Assembly: GCF_002750855.1 (NCBI RefSeq)
Contig: NZ_NWUC01000007.1
Span: 186,001 to 250,000 of the forward strand
Reading direction: 5' to 3'
DNA length: 64,000 nucleotides
Source of the DNA: Neopararhizobium haloflavum
GTDB lineage: Bacteria > Pseudomonadota > Alphaproteobacteria > Rhizobiales > Rhizobiaceae
The number at the start of each line of letters is the position of its first letter. Position 1 is the first letter of the stretch. Positions 28,319-37,238 of this stretch are shown one piece after another. Below the pieces are notes generated by a model, which saw only the letters and a program-made list of their open reading frames with translations, had not been told where the DNA came from and did no database searches. The position numbers were made by a program, and so were the translations under genes.

Positions 28319-29569
28319 TCAGTTGCCCTCCGCGAAGGCTTTCGCGCCAGCGTCGATCTCCATTTGAACGACGTCCTGATAGGCTGCGCCCCATTCGCCC
28401 ACCGGCTCCCAGGCCTCTCCGTTCCACTGCGAAACGCGGCCGGCACCGCCGCCCTGGTGGTCGGCAGCCGTGATCGTGACCGGCGGCATGAGCCGCTCGG
28501 CGTTGAAGTCTTTGATCATCTCGAAGCCGGCCTTGAGCTTCGGCCCGGTCAGCGGCGCGCCTTCGGTTTCCAACGCAAGCCGCGCAGCCTCGACCGCGAC
28601 CGCCATCGTGGCAACGCCGATGTTGTAGTAGGTCGTACCGACATTGTCGGCCTCGCCGGCGCCGAGATCGGCGTCGATCACCGTTTCCTGGATCCGTTCG
28701 AGGATCGGGTTATCGGTGCCCGTCGAGACTGCCTCAAAGCGCTTGACGCCCGTCATCACGTCGGCGCCGACATTTTCGACATCCGTTTCGGCGAGCCACA
28801 CGACCGAATAGATCTGATCGGCGGGAATCCCGTTACGGATCGCCTCGCGCACCGAGACAGGCTGTCCACCGCCCGCGCCCCAGATCATGACGTGGTCAGG
28901 CCGGAAGCGACGCACCTCGGACCATACGGCCGACTGCTCGTTGCCGGGGCTTGGATAGGGAAAGGTTGAAAGTTCGAAGCCTTCCTTCTCGGCGAGGTCC
29001 TCCAGCACCGGCACTGGTTCGCGGCCGAACGGTGAATCGATATGCACGAGGGCAATCTTTTTGCCCTCCAGACCGCCTTCATTGTCCTTGATATACTGGG
29101 CAAGCACGGTCGCCTGCGACCAGTAGGTCGCCATCATCGGGAAGATATAGGGGAAGGTTTCCCCGGCTGAGGCATCCCCTCGTCCGTGGAGAGCGGTGAT
29201 CATCACGATCTCATCGGAAAGGACACGATCAACGAGCGCGCGGGACACCGGAGTCGACAGAAAGTCAACGAGAATGGCCCCCTCCTCACGTGCACGGTTG
29301 TAGGCTTCGATGCCGCGCTGCGGTTCGTTGCCGGTGTCGCGCACGATGGCTTCGACCATATGGCCGTCGACGCCGCCTTCCTCGTTGATCAGCGTCAGAT
29401 AATCCTGCTGGCCCTGATTGTACTCGCCGCTGACGAAGGTGTAGACGGCGGTGAAATCCTGAAGCAGGCCGAACTTGATCGGCTCGTTGTCTTGCGCATG
29501 GGCCACCCCACTGAAAGCCACTCCGGCCAGAAGGCCGACGGCGAGCAATCCCCTTTTGAACTTTCTCAT
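28319..29569 (-). CDS. livK: Branched-chain-type ABC transporter substrate-binding protein
   Basis: 416-residue type I periplasmic binding protein. Signal peptide MRKFKRGLLAVGLLAGVAFSGVAHA (cleaved about residue 25), then IKFGLLQDFTAVYTFVSGEYNQG and the family segments FLSTPVSRALVDRVLSDEIVMITALHG and KIALVHIDSPFGREPVPVLEDLA. The ligand cannot be read from sequence; the two ligase genes in the operon suggest an organic (aromatic or acyl) acid rather than leucine. GGAGGAATTGGC precedes the ATG at 29569, which fixes the start. Confidence 0.92.
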   Translation of the reverse strand: MRKFKRGLLAVGLLAGVAFSGVAHAQDNEPIKFGLLQDFTAVYTFVSGEYNQGQQDYLTLINEEGGVDGHMVEAIVRDTGNEPQRGIEAYNRAREEGAILVDFLSTPVSRALVDRVLSDEIVMITALHGRGDASAGETFPYIFPMMATYWSQATVLAQYIKDNEGGLEGKKIALVHIDSPFGREPVPVLEDLAEKEGFELSTFPYPSPGNEQSAVWSEVRRFRPDHVMIWGAGGGQPVSVREAIRNGIPADQIYSVVWLAETDVENVGADVMTGVKRFEAVSTGTDNPILERIQETVIDADLGAGEADNVGTTYYNIGVATMAVAVEAARLALETEGAPLTGPKLKAGFEMIKDFNAERLMPPVTITAADHQGGGAGRVSQWNGEAWEPVGEWGAAYQDVVQMEIDAGAKAFAEGN

Positions 29570-29608
29570 GCCAATTCCTCCATTCATGGTTTCTCCTCCG
29601 AACGCACG

Positions 29609-30682
29609 TCAGCTTCTGGAATGGCGGAACGGCCAGACCAGGAAATATTTGCGGGTATTGTCATAGATCTTCGCCAGCCCCAGCGGCTCGAGAAGCAGGA
29701 ATCCGATGATCAGCGCGCCGTAGATCATCAGGGGAACATGGGCCAGGAGGTTCGACGAAATCGCCAACCAGCCAGAGGCCGCCAGACCAGCGACGAAATT
29801 CGTCAGCACGATGGGGATCAAGAGGACGAAGGCCGCTCCGAGGAACCCACCGATGACGCTGCCGAGCCCGCCGACCAGCACCATGGCGACGAGTTGGATC
29901 GACACGTTGAAGCTGAACTGCTCCGGCGTCACGGCGCGGTAGAAGCAGAATGCCAGCATTGCCCCCGTCACACCGCCCATGAAGGACGAGGTGAAGAACG
30001 CCATGAGCTTGTAGCGAAAAGGATCGACGCCGATCACGGCAGCGGCGAAATCCTTGTCCCGGATCGCCGTCAACGCCCGGCCGAAACTGGTGCGTTTGAC
30101 GTTCATCAGGAAAACCGCGAGCAGCGCGGCCCAGCCAAGCGCGAGATAATATCGCGAGGTGAGGCTTTCGATGGGGAACAGGAGAAACGACACTTCCGGA
30201 GTACGAAGCGTGGCCTGGGCACCGCCGGAGATCGCCGGCACGTTGATGATCACCCAGTCGACGAGATACTGCATCGCCAGCGTAGCGATGACGAGATAGA
30301 GCCCTTTGACCCGCAACGCCGCGGCACCGAACACCGTGCCGATGACGGCTGACATCGCACCCGCGCCGATGAGGGCCAGTTCGAACGGTATGCCGAGACG
30401 CGCCAGATGGATCGACGTATAGGCACCGATCGCCATGACGGAGGCGAAACCGAAATGCAGCTGACCGGCCATGCCCATGAGCAACGTCAGCGACAGTGCT
30501 GCCGAACTCCAGATCAACCAGGGAAGCATGTAGCTGCCGAGATAAAGCGTCGACAGGAAGAATGGCGCGACGAGCGCAATCAACCCCGCGACGATCACCT
30601 GCTTGCGATCGGCGGGGATCGGCCAGAGGGCCCGAGCCGTCTCGTAGCGCGTATGATGAACGCCAGCCAGTCTGTAGAACAT
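29609..30682 (-). CDS. livM: Branched-chain-type ABC transporter permease
   Basis: 357 residues with about nine transmembrane helices. LivM features are the motif MGMAGQLHFGFASVMAIGAY, the cytoplasmic loop FGRALTAIRDKDFAAAVIGVDPFRYKL and VLVGGLGSVIGGFLGAAFV. Residues 1-27 form a soluble extension. The ATG at 30682 follows the livH stop by 5 bp; the longer open frame upstream is an out-of-frame overlap with livH. Confidence 0.93.
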   Translation of the reverse strand: MFYRLAGVHHTRYETARALWPIPADRKQVIVAGLIALVAPFFLSTLYLGSYMLPWLIWSSAALSLTLLMGMAGQLHFGFASVMAIGAYTSIHLARLGIPFELALIGAGAMSAVIGTVFGAAALRVKGLYLVIATLAMQYLVDWVIINVPAISGGAQATLRTPEVSFLLFPIESLTSRYYLALGWAALLAVFLMNVKRTSFGRALTAIRDKDFAAAVIGVDPFRYKLMAFFTSSFMGGVTGAMLAFCFYRAVTPEQFSFNVSIQLVAMVLVGGLGSVIGGFLGAAFVLLIPIVLTNFVAGLAASGWLAISSNLLAHVPLMIYGALIIGFLLLEPLGLAKIYDNTRKYFLVWPFRHSRS

Positions 30683-30687
30683 CGCCG

Positions 30688-31566
30688 TCAGATCCTCTCG
30701 ATGTCTTCGCGGCCGAAGATGCCGTAGGGGCGGATCATCATCGTCAAAAGGATGATCAGGGAGGTGACGACGTCGCGCGTGCCGCCACCGACGATGGAAT
30801 CGAGGTATCCAGGTATGACGCTGCCGAGGATACCGACAAGCAGCCCCCCTACCAGGACGCCCCAGATGGAATCGATACCCCCGAGGATCACCACCGCGAC
30901 GGCAGGGAACAGCAAGGTCGAGAGTGTCCAGTCCACCCCTTGAACCGAACCCCACAGAGTGCCGGCGGCGACCGCGGCGATACCGGCAAGACCCCACGAG
31001 ATACCGATCGCACGCTCCACCGAAATACCGACCGCCCAGCTGGAGACATGATCGTCGGAAACCGCACGAAGCTTCGTGCCGAGACGGGTGCGGAAGAACA
31101 ACAATGAGGCGCCGATCAGCAGAACGGCAACCGTTCCGCCCACGAGGTAGGCGCGATTGATGAAGATGTCGCCGATGATGATCGGCGCCAGTCCGATGCC
31201 GAGATCCAGCGATTTGGGTGCTGCACCGAGCATGCCGGGCCCGAACCCGCGCAGGAAGATTTCCAGCCCCAGCGTCAGCATGACGATCATGATGATCGGC
31301 TGTCCGACCATGCGTCTCAGCAGGATGCGCTCGGTGAGAAGCCCGAATCCGAACATCACCACCGCCCCCAGCACGATGGCGAGGTAGACTGGTATCCCGA
31401 ACGAGGCGATCAGCCAGACCACATAGCCGGCCAGCATGACGATGGCGCCCTGCGCCAGGTTCGGAACGCCAGCCGATTTGTAGATCAGGACGAAGCCGAG
31501 CGCGGCCAACGAATACATCAGACCGGTCAGCGCGCCGTTGATCACGAGTTCAAGAAAATAGGCCAT
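30688..31566 (-). CDS. livH: Branched-chain-type ABC transporter permease
   Basis: 292 residues with about eight transmembrane helices; begins MAYFLELVINGALTGLMYSL, with NLAQGAIVMLAGY, the EAA-type loop LGTKLRAVSDDHVSSWAVGISVERA and VVILGGIDSIWGVLVGGLLVGI. It is the inner-membrane partner of LivM. It follows the acyl-CoA synthetase gene by 4 bp. Confidence 0.93.
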   Translation of the reverse strand: MAYFLELVINGALTGLMYSLAALGFVLIYKSAGVPNLAQGAIVMLAGYVVWLIASFGIPVYLAIVLGAVVMFGFGLLTERILLRRMVGQPIIMIVMLTLGLEIFLRGFGPGMLGAAPKSLDLGIGLAPIIIGDIFINRAYLVGGTVAVLLIGASLLFFRTRLGTKLRAVSDDHVSSWAVGISVERAIGISWGLAGIAAVAAGTLWGSVQGVDWTLSTLLFPAVAVVILGGIDSIWGVLVGGLLVGILGSVIPGYLDSIVGGGTRDVVTSLIILLTMMIRPYGIFGREDIERI

Positions 31567-31570
31567 GGTC

Positions 31571-33541
31571 TCACGCCTTCCCGTCGGCGACGTCGCGAAT
31601 GGCCAGCCGGCGCTTCAAGACGCCGGTCTGTCCGGTCTCATAGGTTATGCGGGCCTCGAATTCGATCTCGTCATCGCGTGAGTAGAGAGCATCGATGATT
31701 GCGCCGTAGCGATCGTCGATGACGTCGCGCTTGAGCTTGCGCGTGCGCGTCACCTCGCCATCGTCGGGGTCGAACTCCTTGTGAAGGTCGACGAAGCGGC
31801 GGATCGCGATCCCTTCAGGCAATTGCGCGTTGAGCTTGGCGACAAGCCCTTCGATCAGATCGTAGACCGCCTTGTTTTGCGACAGATCGGCGTAGGACGT
31901 GTAGGCGACACCATTCTCCTGCGCCCACTGTCCGACCGCATCGATATCGATGCAGACGATTGCCGCCAGATGCGGCCGGTCTTTCCCAACCACGCAGACA
32001 TCCTTGACGAACTGGCTGAATTTCAGCCGGTTTTCGACATAGGTGGGGATATAGCGGGTGCCATCTTTTGTATGGACGACCTCGGAAACACGGCCGAGCA
32101 CGACGATTTCGCCATTGCCGTCGAGATAGCCCGCATCACCCGTGTGCAGCCAGCCGTCCCGCAGCGCCTCGGCCGTGGCCTGCGGATTGTCGTGATAGCC
32201 GTCGAAGACGTTGTCTCCCCGCACCAGGATCTCACCGTTCTCGTCGATCTTTACTTCGACGCCCGGAAAAGCGCGACCGACTGTCGAAAGCGATATGTCG
32301 TCAGGCGCCTGCGCGACGGCCAGCGCGCAATTCTCCGTCTGGCCGTAGAACTGGCGCAGATTGAGCCCAAGCGCCCGGAAGAACAGGAAGATATCCTCGC
32401 CGATCGCCTCCCCGGCCGTATACGGTCGCTCGACCCGCGCAAGCCCGAGCTGATCTCGGATCGGCCCGTAGATCAGAATATCGCCGACGCGATGCCGCAA
32501 GCGCTCGCCGAGGCTTGGCTTGTGGCCGGCAAGCCGCGCACGTTCCAGCTCGACCGCAAACGGCATGAAACGCTCGTAAAGCCACCGCTTGAAACGGGTC
32601 GATTCGGCCACGCCCACCTGAATTCGCGTCAACATGCTGGACCAGGCCCGCGGCGAGGAAAAGTAGAGCGTCGGTGCGATCTCGCGCAGATCGTGAAGCG
32701 CCGTTTCCTGCCCTTCAGGGATATTGACTGTGAACCGGAGTTCCAGCGCCGCCCCAACCGAGAATATGAAGTCGCCGACCCAGGCGATCGGCAGATAGGC
32801 CATGTGGACTTCGCCATTGCGGAAATATCCCGCGGCCGCAGCGTTTCGCACACCGGACAGGATATGCCCGTGTTTGAGCGGGATACCCTTCGGCACCCCG
32901 GTCGTCCCTGACGAATGGAGCAGGATCGCGGTGTCGTGAATGCTGGCGCGCGAGATCAGATCGGCCGCAAGATCCGGTTCGGTGTCGATCCGCGCCTTGC
33001 CCTCGGCGACGATCGCGTCGAAGGCGACAACCCCTTCGGGCTCCTTGCCTGCCAGTCCGCGGGAATCGTCGTAGATGATCAATTCGAGCCCGGCATAGTC
33101 CTCTTTGAGGTCGAGCAGCTTGTCGACCTGCTCCTGATCCTCGGCGACAGCAACACGGACGGCCTCGCGCTTCAACTGCCCCAGCAGTTCCTCGGGCGGC
33201 GTGTCGGGATATGCCGGCGAAGGAATGGCCTTGAGACAGATCGCGCCGAGCATGGCGAAATAGAGGTTGGGTCGGTTGTCGCCGATGACCGTGACGATGT
33301 CGTCCGCGCCGATACCCCGTGCGTCGAGGCCGGCGGCGAATGCAACGACCGTATCGTGATAGGTCTTCCAGTCGTATTCCTGCCAGATCCCGTGGTCGCG
33401 CTCGCGCATTGCCACTTCGCTGCCGTGCTCGCGGGCATTCTTCGCCAACACCGCAATCAGATGGTCTTCACGCTTCCAGTTGGGATGCAGCGTCTCGGCT
33501 GATTGCGCCGCGGCGCCTGCCCGTTTCGTCTCAAGCTGCAT
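31571..33541 (-). CDS. AMP-dependent acyl-CoA synthetase
   Basis: 656-residue adenylate-forming enzyme of the long-chain acyl-CoA synthetase type. The P-loop LLHSSGTTGVPKGIP, the FYGQTENCALAV motif, GWLHTGDAGYLDGNGEIVVLGR and the late RTRKLKRDVI (catalytic lysine region) are all intact. It ligates a carboxylic acid to CoA at the membrane or in the cytosol. Its start overlaps the end of livG by 11 bp and livH follows 4 bp later, so it is embedded in the transporter operon and probably traps the imported substrate as a CoA thioester. Substrate class is not determined. Confidence 0.88.
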   Translation of the reverse strand: MQLETKRAGAAAQSAETLHPNWKREDHLIAVLAKNAREHGSEVAMRERDHGIWQEYDWKTYHDTVVAFAAGLDARGIGADDIVTVIGDNRPNLYFAMLGAICLKAIPSPAYPDTPPEELLGQLKREAVRVAVAEDQEQVDKLLDLKEDYAGLELIIYDDSRGLAGKEPEGVVAFDAIVAEGKARIDTEPDLAADLISRASIHDTAILLHSSGTTGVPKGIPLKHGHILSGVRNAAAAGYFRNGEVHMAYLPIAWVGDFIFSVGAALELRFTVNIPEGQETALHDLREIAPTLYFSSPRAWSSMLTRIQVGVAESTRFKRWLYERFMPFAVELERARLAGHKPSLGERLRHRVGDILIYGPIRDQLGLARVERPYTAGEAIGEDIFLFFRALGLNLRQFYGQTENCALAVAQAPDDISLSTVGRAFPGVEVKIDENGEILVRGDNVFDGYHDNPQATAEALRDGWLHTGDAGYLDGNGEIVVLGRVSEVVHTKDGTRYIPTYVENRLKFSQFVKDVCVVGKDRPHLAAIVCIDIDAVGQWAQENGVAYTSYADLSQNKAVYDLIEGLVAKLNAQLPEGIAIRRFVDLHKEFDPDDGEVTRTRKLKRDVIDDRYGAIIDALYSRDDEIEFEARITYETGQTGVLKRRLAIRDVADGKA

Positions 33542-34331
33542 CGCGCTGCTTCCCGATATAGGCTTCGACGACCTGCGGATCGGCGATCGCTTCGCGCGGC
33601 GGTCCCTCGGCGATCATCGACCCGTTATTGAGCACCAGGATGCGGTCGCAGATCGCGGTCACGACATCCATGTGGTGCTCGATGATAAGGACCGTCAGAC
33701 CGAGCGCTTCCTGGGCGTCCAGGATGAAGCGCACCATGTACTCCTTCTCTTCCTGGTTCATCCCGGCCATGGGCTCGTCGAGAACGAGCAGCCGAGGCTC
33801 CGCCGAAAGCGCCCGCGCCAGTTCCACCCGCTTCTGCAGGCCGAGCGGGATGACGTCGACATGCTCGTCGCGCACGCTTTCCAACTGAAGAAGGTCGATC
33901 ACCGCCTCGACCTTCTTGCGATGGGCGATCTCTTCCTTCTTCGCCCACCACCAGTAGAACAGCGAGGCGAGCGGGTTCGGCTTCATGTAGATGTGCCGCC
34001 CCATCAGGATGTTGTCGAGAACACTCATGCCCTTGAACAGCGCGACGTTCTGGAACGTCCGGGCAATGCCGGTCTCAGCGATGCGATAGGGCTTTAGGCC
34101 ATTGATCTGACGGCCTTCGAAGAGGATCTTGCCTTCCTGGGGCGGATAGAACCCGGTGATCGCGTTGACCAGCGTCGTCTTGCCGGAACCGTTGGGGCCG
34201 ACCAGTCCGAAGACCTCGCCTTTCGCGACCGAAATGTTCACATGCTTGAGCGCGTGCAGGCCGCCGAACCAGCGGCTGACATTGTCGCAAACGAGAACCG
34301 GCGAACGGTCGCCGTTTGTCGGCGCGCCCAT
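33531..34331 (-). CDS. livG: Branched-chain-type ABC transporter ATPase
   Basis: 266 residues: Walker A GPNGSGKTT, TGIARTFQNVALF (the LivG Q-loop), GLQKRVELARALSAEPRLLVLDEPMAGMN and EHHMDVV. The signature LSGGQ is replaced by PLGLQKR, as is common in LivG of this subgroup. The ATG at 34331 has no ribosome site of its own but overlaps (TGATG) the stop of a 16-codon leader ORF that does. First transporter gene of the operon; divergent from the LysR gene. Confidence 0.9.
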   Translation of the reverse strand: MGAPTNGDRSPVLVCDNVSRWFGGLHALKHVNISVAKGEVFGLVGPNGSGKTTLVNAITGFYPPQEGKILFEGRQINGLKPYRIAETGIARTFQNVALFKGMSVLDNILMGRHIYMKPNPLASLFYWWWAKKEEIAHRKKVEAVIDLLQLESVRDEHVDVIPLGLQKRVELARALSAEPRLLVLDEPMAGMNQEEKEYMVRFILDAQEALGLTVLIIEHHMDVVTAICDRILVLNNGSMIAEGPPREAIADPQVVEAYIGKQRDAA

Positions 34332-34381
34332 CACAGCCGCAAGCCAGCGATTTTCAGACGGATTGCATCCTTGGCGTTCAT
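34331..34381 (-). CDS. 16-codon leader ORF coupled to livG
   Basis: A short frame begins at the ATG at 34379-34381 (MNAKDAIRLKIAGLRL) after a strong GGGAGGAGGCAAGCG site and ends with TGA sharing its A with the livG ATG. livG itself lacks a Shine-Dalgarno sequence, so ribosomes probably reach it by termination-reinitiation. The peptide has no recognisable homology and no run of regulatory codons. Translation is inferred from the signal arrangement only. Confidence 0.5.
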   Translation of the reverse strand: MNAKDAIRLKIAGLRL

Positions 34382-34495
34382 CGCTTGCCTCCTCCCAAAA
34401 GCCAGCCGTCCAAGCCGCCTCCACACGGATATTGGACGAGTGGAGGCTAGCAGCAGGGTGGCGTTCTGATAATATGGAAAAACTCGGATGAATTG

Positions 34496-34510
34496 TTCGA
34501 AAGTTTCGAA
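34496..34510 (+). promoter_or_regulatory. Perfect 7-1-7 palindrome on the LysR start codon
   Basis: TTCGAAAGTTTCGAA (TTCGAAA-G-TTTCGAA) is a perfect inverted repeat whose last base is the A of the LysR ATG. Its position and AT-rich core fit an autorepression operator for the divergent LysR/liv promoter region. Confidence 0.5.
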
Positions 34511-35406
34511 TGCACCCAAATCTGGTCGATCATCTCGCGACGTTTGTCGCCGTTGCCGAAACGGGCGGATTCTCGGCTGCCGCGCGCCAGTTGAACCGCG
34601 CCGTATCGTCGATCAGCTATTCCATGAGCCAGCTGGAAGCCTATTGCGGCTTTCCTCTTCTGGAACGTGGCCCACGTCAGTCGGAGCTCACGCCACGGGG
34701 ACGCGCACTTTTCGCAGAGGCCAAATCGGTGGTCGAGGATGCACGCCGGTTCAAATCGCATGCCGCCTCGTTGGAACGCGGACAGGAAACGCGCATCCGT
34801 ATCGCCGTCGACGTGCTATTCCCCTCGATGCCGCTTCACCGCGCCTTGCAGCGCTTTGCCGAACGGCACGAACGGGTTCGCCTGCAACTGTTCACAAGTT
34901 CGCTCAACAGCCTTTGGGACGATCTGCGAACCGGCGGGTTCGATCTGAGCGTTGCCCTCATGACGGCGATCCCGCTTGGCATGGAGGCGCGCTCGTTTCA
35001 TCAGGTCGTGCTCAACCCGGTCGCTGCCGTCACCCATCCACTCGCCGCCAAACCCCAACCATTGTCGGTCAGCGATTTCCAGGGTCATCGTCAGATTTAC
35101 TACATCGGCTCGCACAGCCTCGACATGGAGCGTACCGGACGGCTGTTCAGCTCCGATGTCTGGACGTCGAACGATCTGGAGCATATCCGGCTGCTGATCC
35201 GCCACGGGATCGGCTGGTGCTTTTCGACCGATGGCTTCTTCAGGGAAGAGGTCGCTACCGGTCTCGTCAGGAAACTTCGCTGCGTCGATGCGCAATTGCA
35301 TCCGTCGCGAACCGTCGGCGCGGTCTGGCCCGGTGATCGTCGCCCTGGGCCTCTTGGCCGCGAACTTATCGAACTGATCGCCGACGAGATCACCGGCCAA
35401 GCCTGA
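34510..35406 (+). CDS. LysR-family transcriptional regulator
   Basis: 298 residues. N-terminal winged HTH (LATFVAVAETGGFSAAARQLNRAVSSISYSMSQLE), then a substrate-binding LysR domain from about residue 90 (RIRIAVDVLFPSMPLHRAL...). The recognition helix AVSSISYSMSQLE departs a little from the usual PSAVSxxIxxLE. Divergent from the liv-ligase operon, so it likely controls it; an aromatic or acyl acid effector is plausible but not shown. Confidence 0.9.
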   Translation: MHPNLVDHLATFVAVAETGGFSAAARQLNRAVSSISYSMSQLEAYCGFPLLERGPRQSELTPRGRALFAEAKSVVEDARRFKSHAASLERGQETRIRIAVDVLFPSMPLHRALQRFAERHERVRLQLFTSSLNSLWDDLRTGGFDLSVALMTAIPLGMEARSFHQVVLNPVAAVTHPLAAKPQPLSVSDFQGHRQIYYIGSHSLDMERTGRLFSSDVWTSNDLEHIRLLIRHGIGWCFSTDGFFREEVATGLVRKLRCVDAQLHPSRTVGAVWPGDRRPGPLGRELIELIADEITGQA

Positions 35407-35422
35407 TCGGCGAACCGGCGTC

Positions 35423-36307
35423 TCATGCCACGGGATGGTTGGCCATCCGCTCCAGCGCCGTCACCAGCGCCGAATGGTCGAGATCGCTGTCGCCGTTGGC
35501 CGCGCAGGCAGAGAACAGAGACTGTGTTGCCGCCGTATTGGGGAGAGCGACGCCGAGTTGGCGGGCGCCCTGCAGCGCCAGGTTTAGATCCTTCTGGTGC
35601 AACGAGATGCGGAAACCGGGATCGAAGGTCCGGTTGATCATCCGCTCACCATGGACCTCGAGGATCTTGGATGACGCGAAGCCGCCCATCAATGCTTCGC
35701 GCACCCGGCCGGGGTCGGCACCCGCCTTCGATGCGAAGACAAGGGCCTCCGACACCGCCTCGATCGTGAGGCCGACGATGATCTGGTTGGCGACCTTGGT
35801 CACCTGTCCGTCACCGACATCACCGACGAGCGTGACGTTCTTGCCCATCAGCTCGAACATCGGGCGAACTCGCTCGAAGGATGCCTCGTTGCCGCCGACC
35901 ATGATCGTCAGCGTTGCGTTCCTGGCACCGACCTCGCCGCCGGACACGGGAGCATCGAGATAGTCGCAGCCCGCCGCGCGCACCTTTTCGGCGAACTGGC
36001 GCGTTTCGATCGGCGCGATAGAGCTCATGTCGACGACCAGCTTGCCGGGGGAAAGTCCCTCGACCAATCCGCCTTCACCGAACAGAACGGCTTCCACATC
36101 GGGCGTGTCAGGAAGCATGAGGAAGATGATGTCGGCAGCTTCGGCGACAGCCTTTGGGTTGTCGAGCACCTTCAGCCCGCCATCCGTCAGCGCCTTCGCC
36201 GGCTGGTTGATGAAGCGATTTGTATAGAGGTAATGCCCTGCCTTTTGCAGGTGCAACGCCATGGGCGTGCCCATGATGCCAAGACCGATGAAGCCCGTAT
36301 GTGCCAT
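35423..36307 (-). CDS. glxR: 2-hydroxy-3-oxopropionate (tartronate semialdehyde) reductase
   Basis: 294-residue beta-hydroxyacid dehydrogenase. The dinucleotide motif GFIGLGIMGTPMA, the substrate motif DAPVSGGEVGA and the catalytic lysine in GQVTKVANQIIVG are intact. It reduces tartronate semialdehyde to D-glycerate, the last step of the glyoxylate branch begun by Gcl. Third gene of gcl-hyi-glxR. An intercistronic hairpin (GACGAG-GATG-CTCGTC, 36327-36342) precedes its AAGGAG site. Confidence 0.94.
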   Translation of the reverse strand: MAHTGFIGLGIMGTPMALHLQKAGHYLYTNRFINQPAKALTDGGLKVLDNPKAVAEAADIIFLMLPDTPDVEAVLFGEGGLVEGLSPGKLVVDMSSIAPIETRQFAEKVRAAGCDYLDAPVSGGEVGARNATLTIMVGGNEASFERVRPMFELMGKNVTLVGDVGDGQVTKVANQIIVGLTIEAVSEALVFASKAGADPGRVREALMGGFASSKILEVHGERMINRTFDPGFRISLHQKDLNLALQGARQLGVALPNTAATQSLFSACAANGDSDLDHSALVTALERMANHPVA

Positions 36308-36405
36308 TGAGCCTGTCTCCTTGATTGACGAGGATGCTCGTCGGGCGGCAGGTTGTCCGCCGACGCAAGCAAAGAAATGCATGAAATGCCGATCTGGATG
36401 GTCGT

Positions 36406-37203
36406 TCAGCCGACGCGGCGTGCAGCCATCTTCAGTTGTGGCAGCCAGCCAAGGCCGTCTTCCGTCACGCCCCGCGGCTTGTATTCGCAGCCGATGACGC
36501 CGTCATAGCCGGCTTCGTCCAGCGCCGAGAAGACGTGGTCGAAATTGATCTCTCCCGTACCGGGTTCGTTTCGACCCGGATTGTCGGCAAGTTGTATGTG
36601 ACCGATCCGCTCAGCGTTCATCCGATAGGTGCCGAGAAGTTCGCCGCGCGTGCGCTGCTGGTGATAGAGATCGTACTGGACGGCGATGTTGCTGCTGCCG
36701 GTTTCCTCGATCAGCGCAACCGCATCCTCCACCGTATCGAGGAAGAAGCCGGGGATGTCGCGGCGGTTCACCGGCTCGATCAAAAGCCGGATGCCTTCTT
36801 CGCCGAGCGCCTCGGCCGCAAAGCGCAGATTGTCGAGAAATGTCTTTCGCAGGGTCTGATGCGAAATATCCTCTGGCTGGACACCGGCGAGACAGTTCAA
36901 CTGTCCGACGCCAAGCGCCATCGCGTAACCGATCGCTTCACGCACGCCACGGCGGAATTCCTCCATACGGTCGGGCAGAATTGCGATGCCACGCTCGCCA
37001 CCCTCCCAGTCGCCCGCCGGCAGGTTGTGCAGGACCATGGTAAGCCCATGCTTGCGCAACTGCGCAGCGATCGCCTCGGGAGTTTCGGCATAGGGGAACT
37101 GACATTCGACGAGATCGAACCCGGCGTGCGCCGCCCGTCCAAATCGTTCCAGGAACGGCACTTCGGTGAAGAGCATGGAAAGGTTTGCCGCGAATTTCGG
37201 CAT
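36406..37203 (-). CDS. hyi: Hydroxypyruvate isomerase
   Basis: 265-residue TIM-barrel isomerase of the AP-endonuclease-2/xylose isomerase-like superfamily, beginning MPKFAANLSMLFTEVPFLERF, with LLIEPVNRRDIPGFFLDT (metal-binding Glu), NIAVQYDLYHQQRTRGEL, HIQLADNPGRNEPGTGEINF and IGCEYKPRG typical of Hyi. It interconverts hydroxypyruvate and tartronate semialdehyde. GGAGGACCGACC before the ATG at 37203 fixes the start. Lies between gcl and glxR. Confidence 0.94.
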   Translation of the reverse strand: MPKFAANLSMLFTEVPFLERFGRAAHAGFDLVECQFPYAETPEAIAAQLRKHGLTMVLHNLPAGDWEGGERGIAILPDRMEEFRRGVREAIGYAMALGVGQLNCLAGVQPEDISHQTLRKTFLDNLRFAAEALGEEGIRLLIEPVNRRDIPGFFLDTVEDAVALIEETGSSNIAVQYDLYHQQRTRGELLGTYRMNAERIGHIQLADNPGRNEPGTGEINFDHVFSALDEAGYDGVIGCEYKPRGVTEDGLGWLPQLKMAARRVG

Positions 37204-37238
37204 GGTCGGTCCTCCGTTTCTCATGTTTGCGCGCACGC

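Noticed and set aside
28319-34331. Calling the importer a leucine/isoleucine/valine system
   Set aside because: Two embedded CoA ligases argue against amino-acid cargo; liv symbols are used for component type only.
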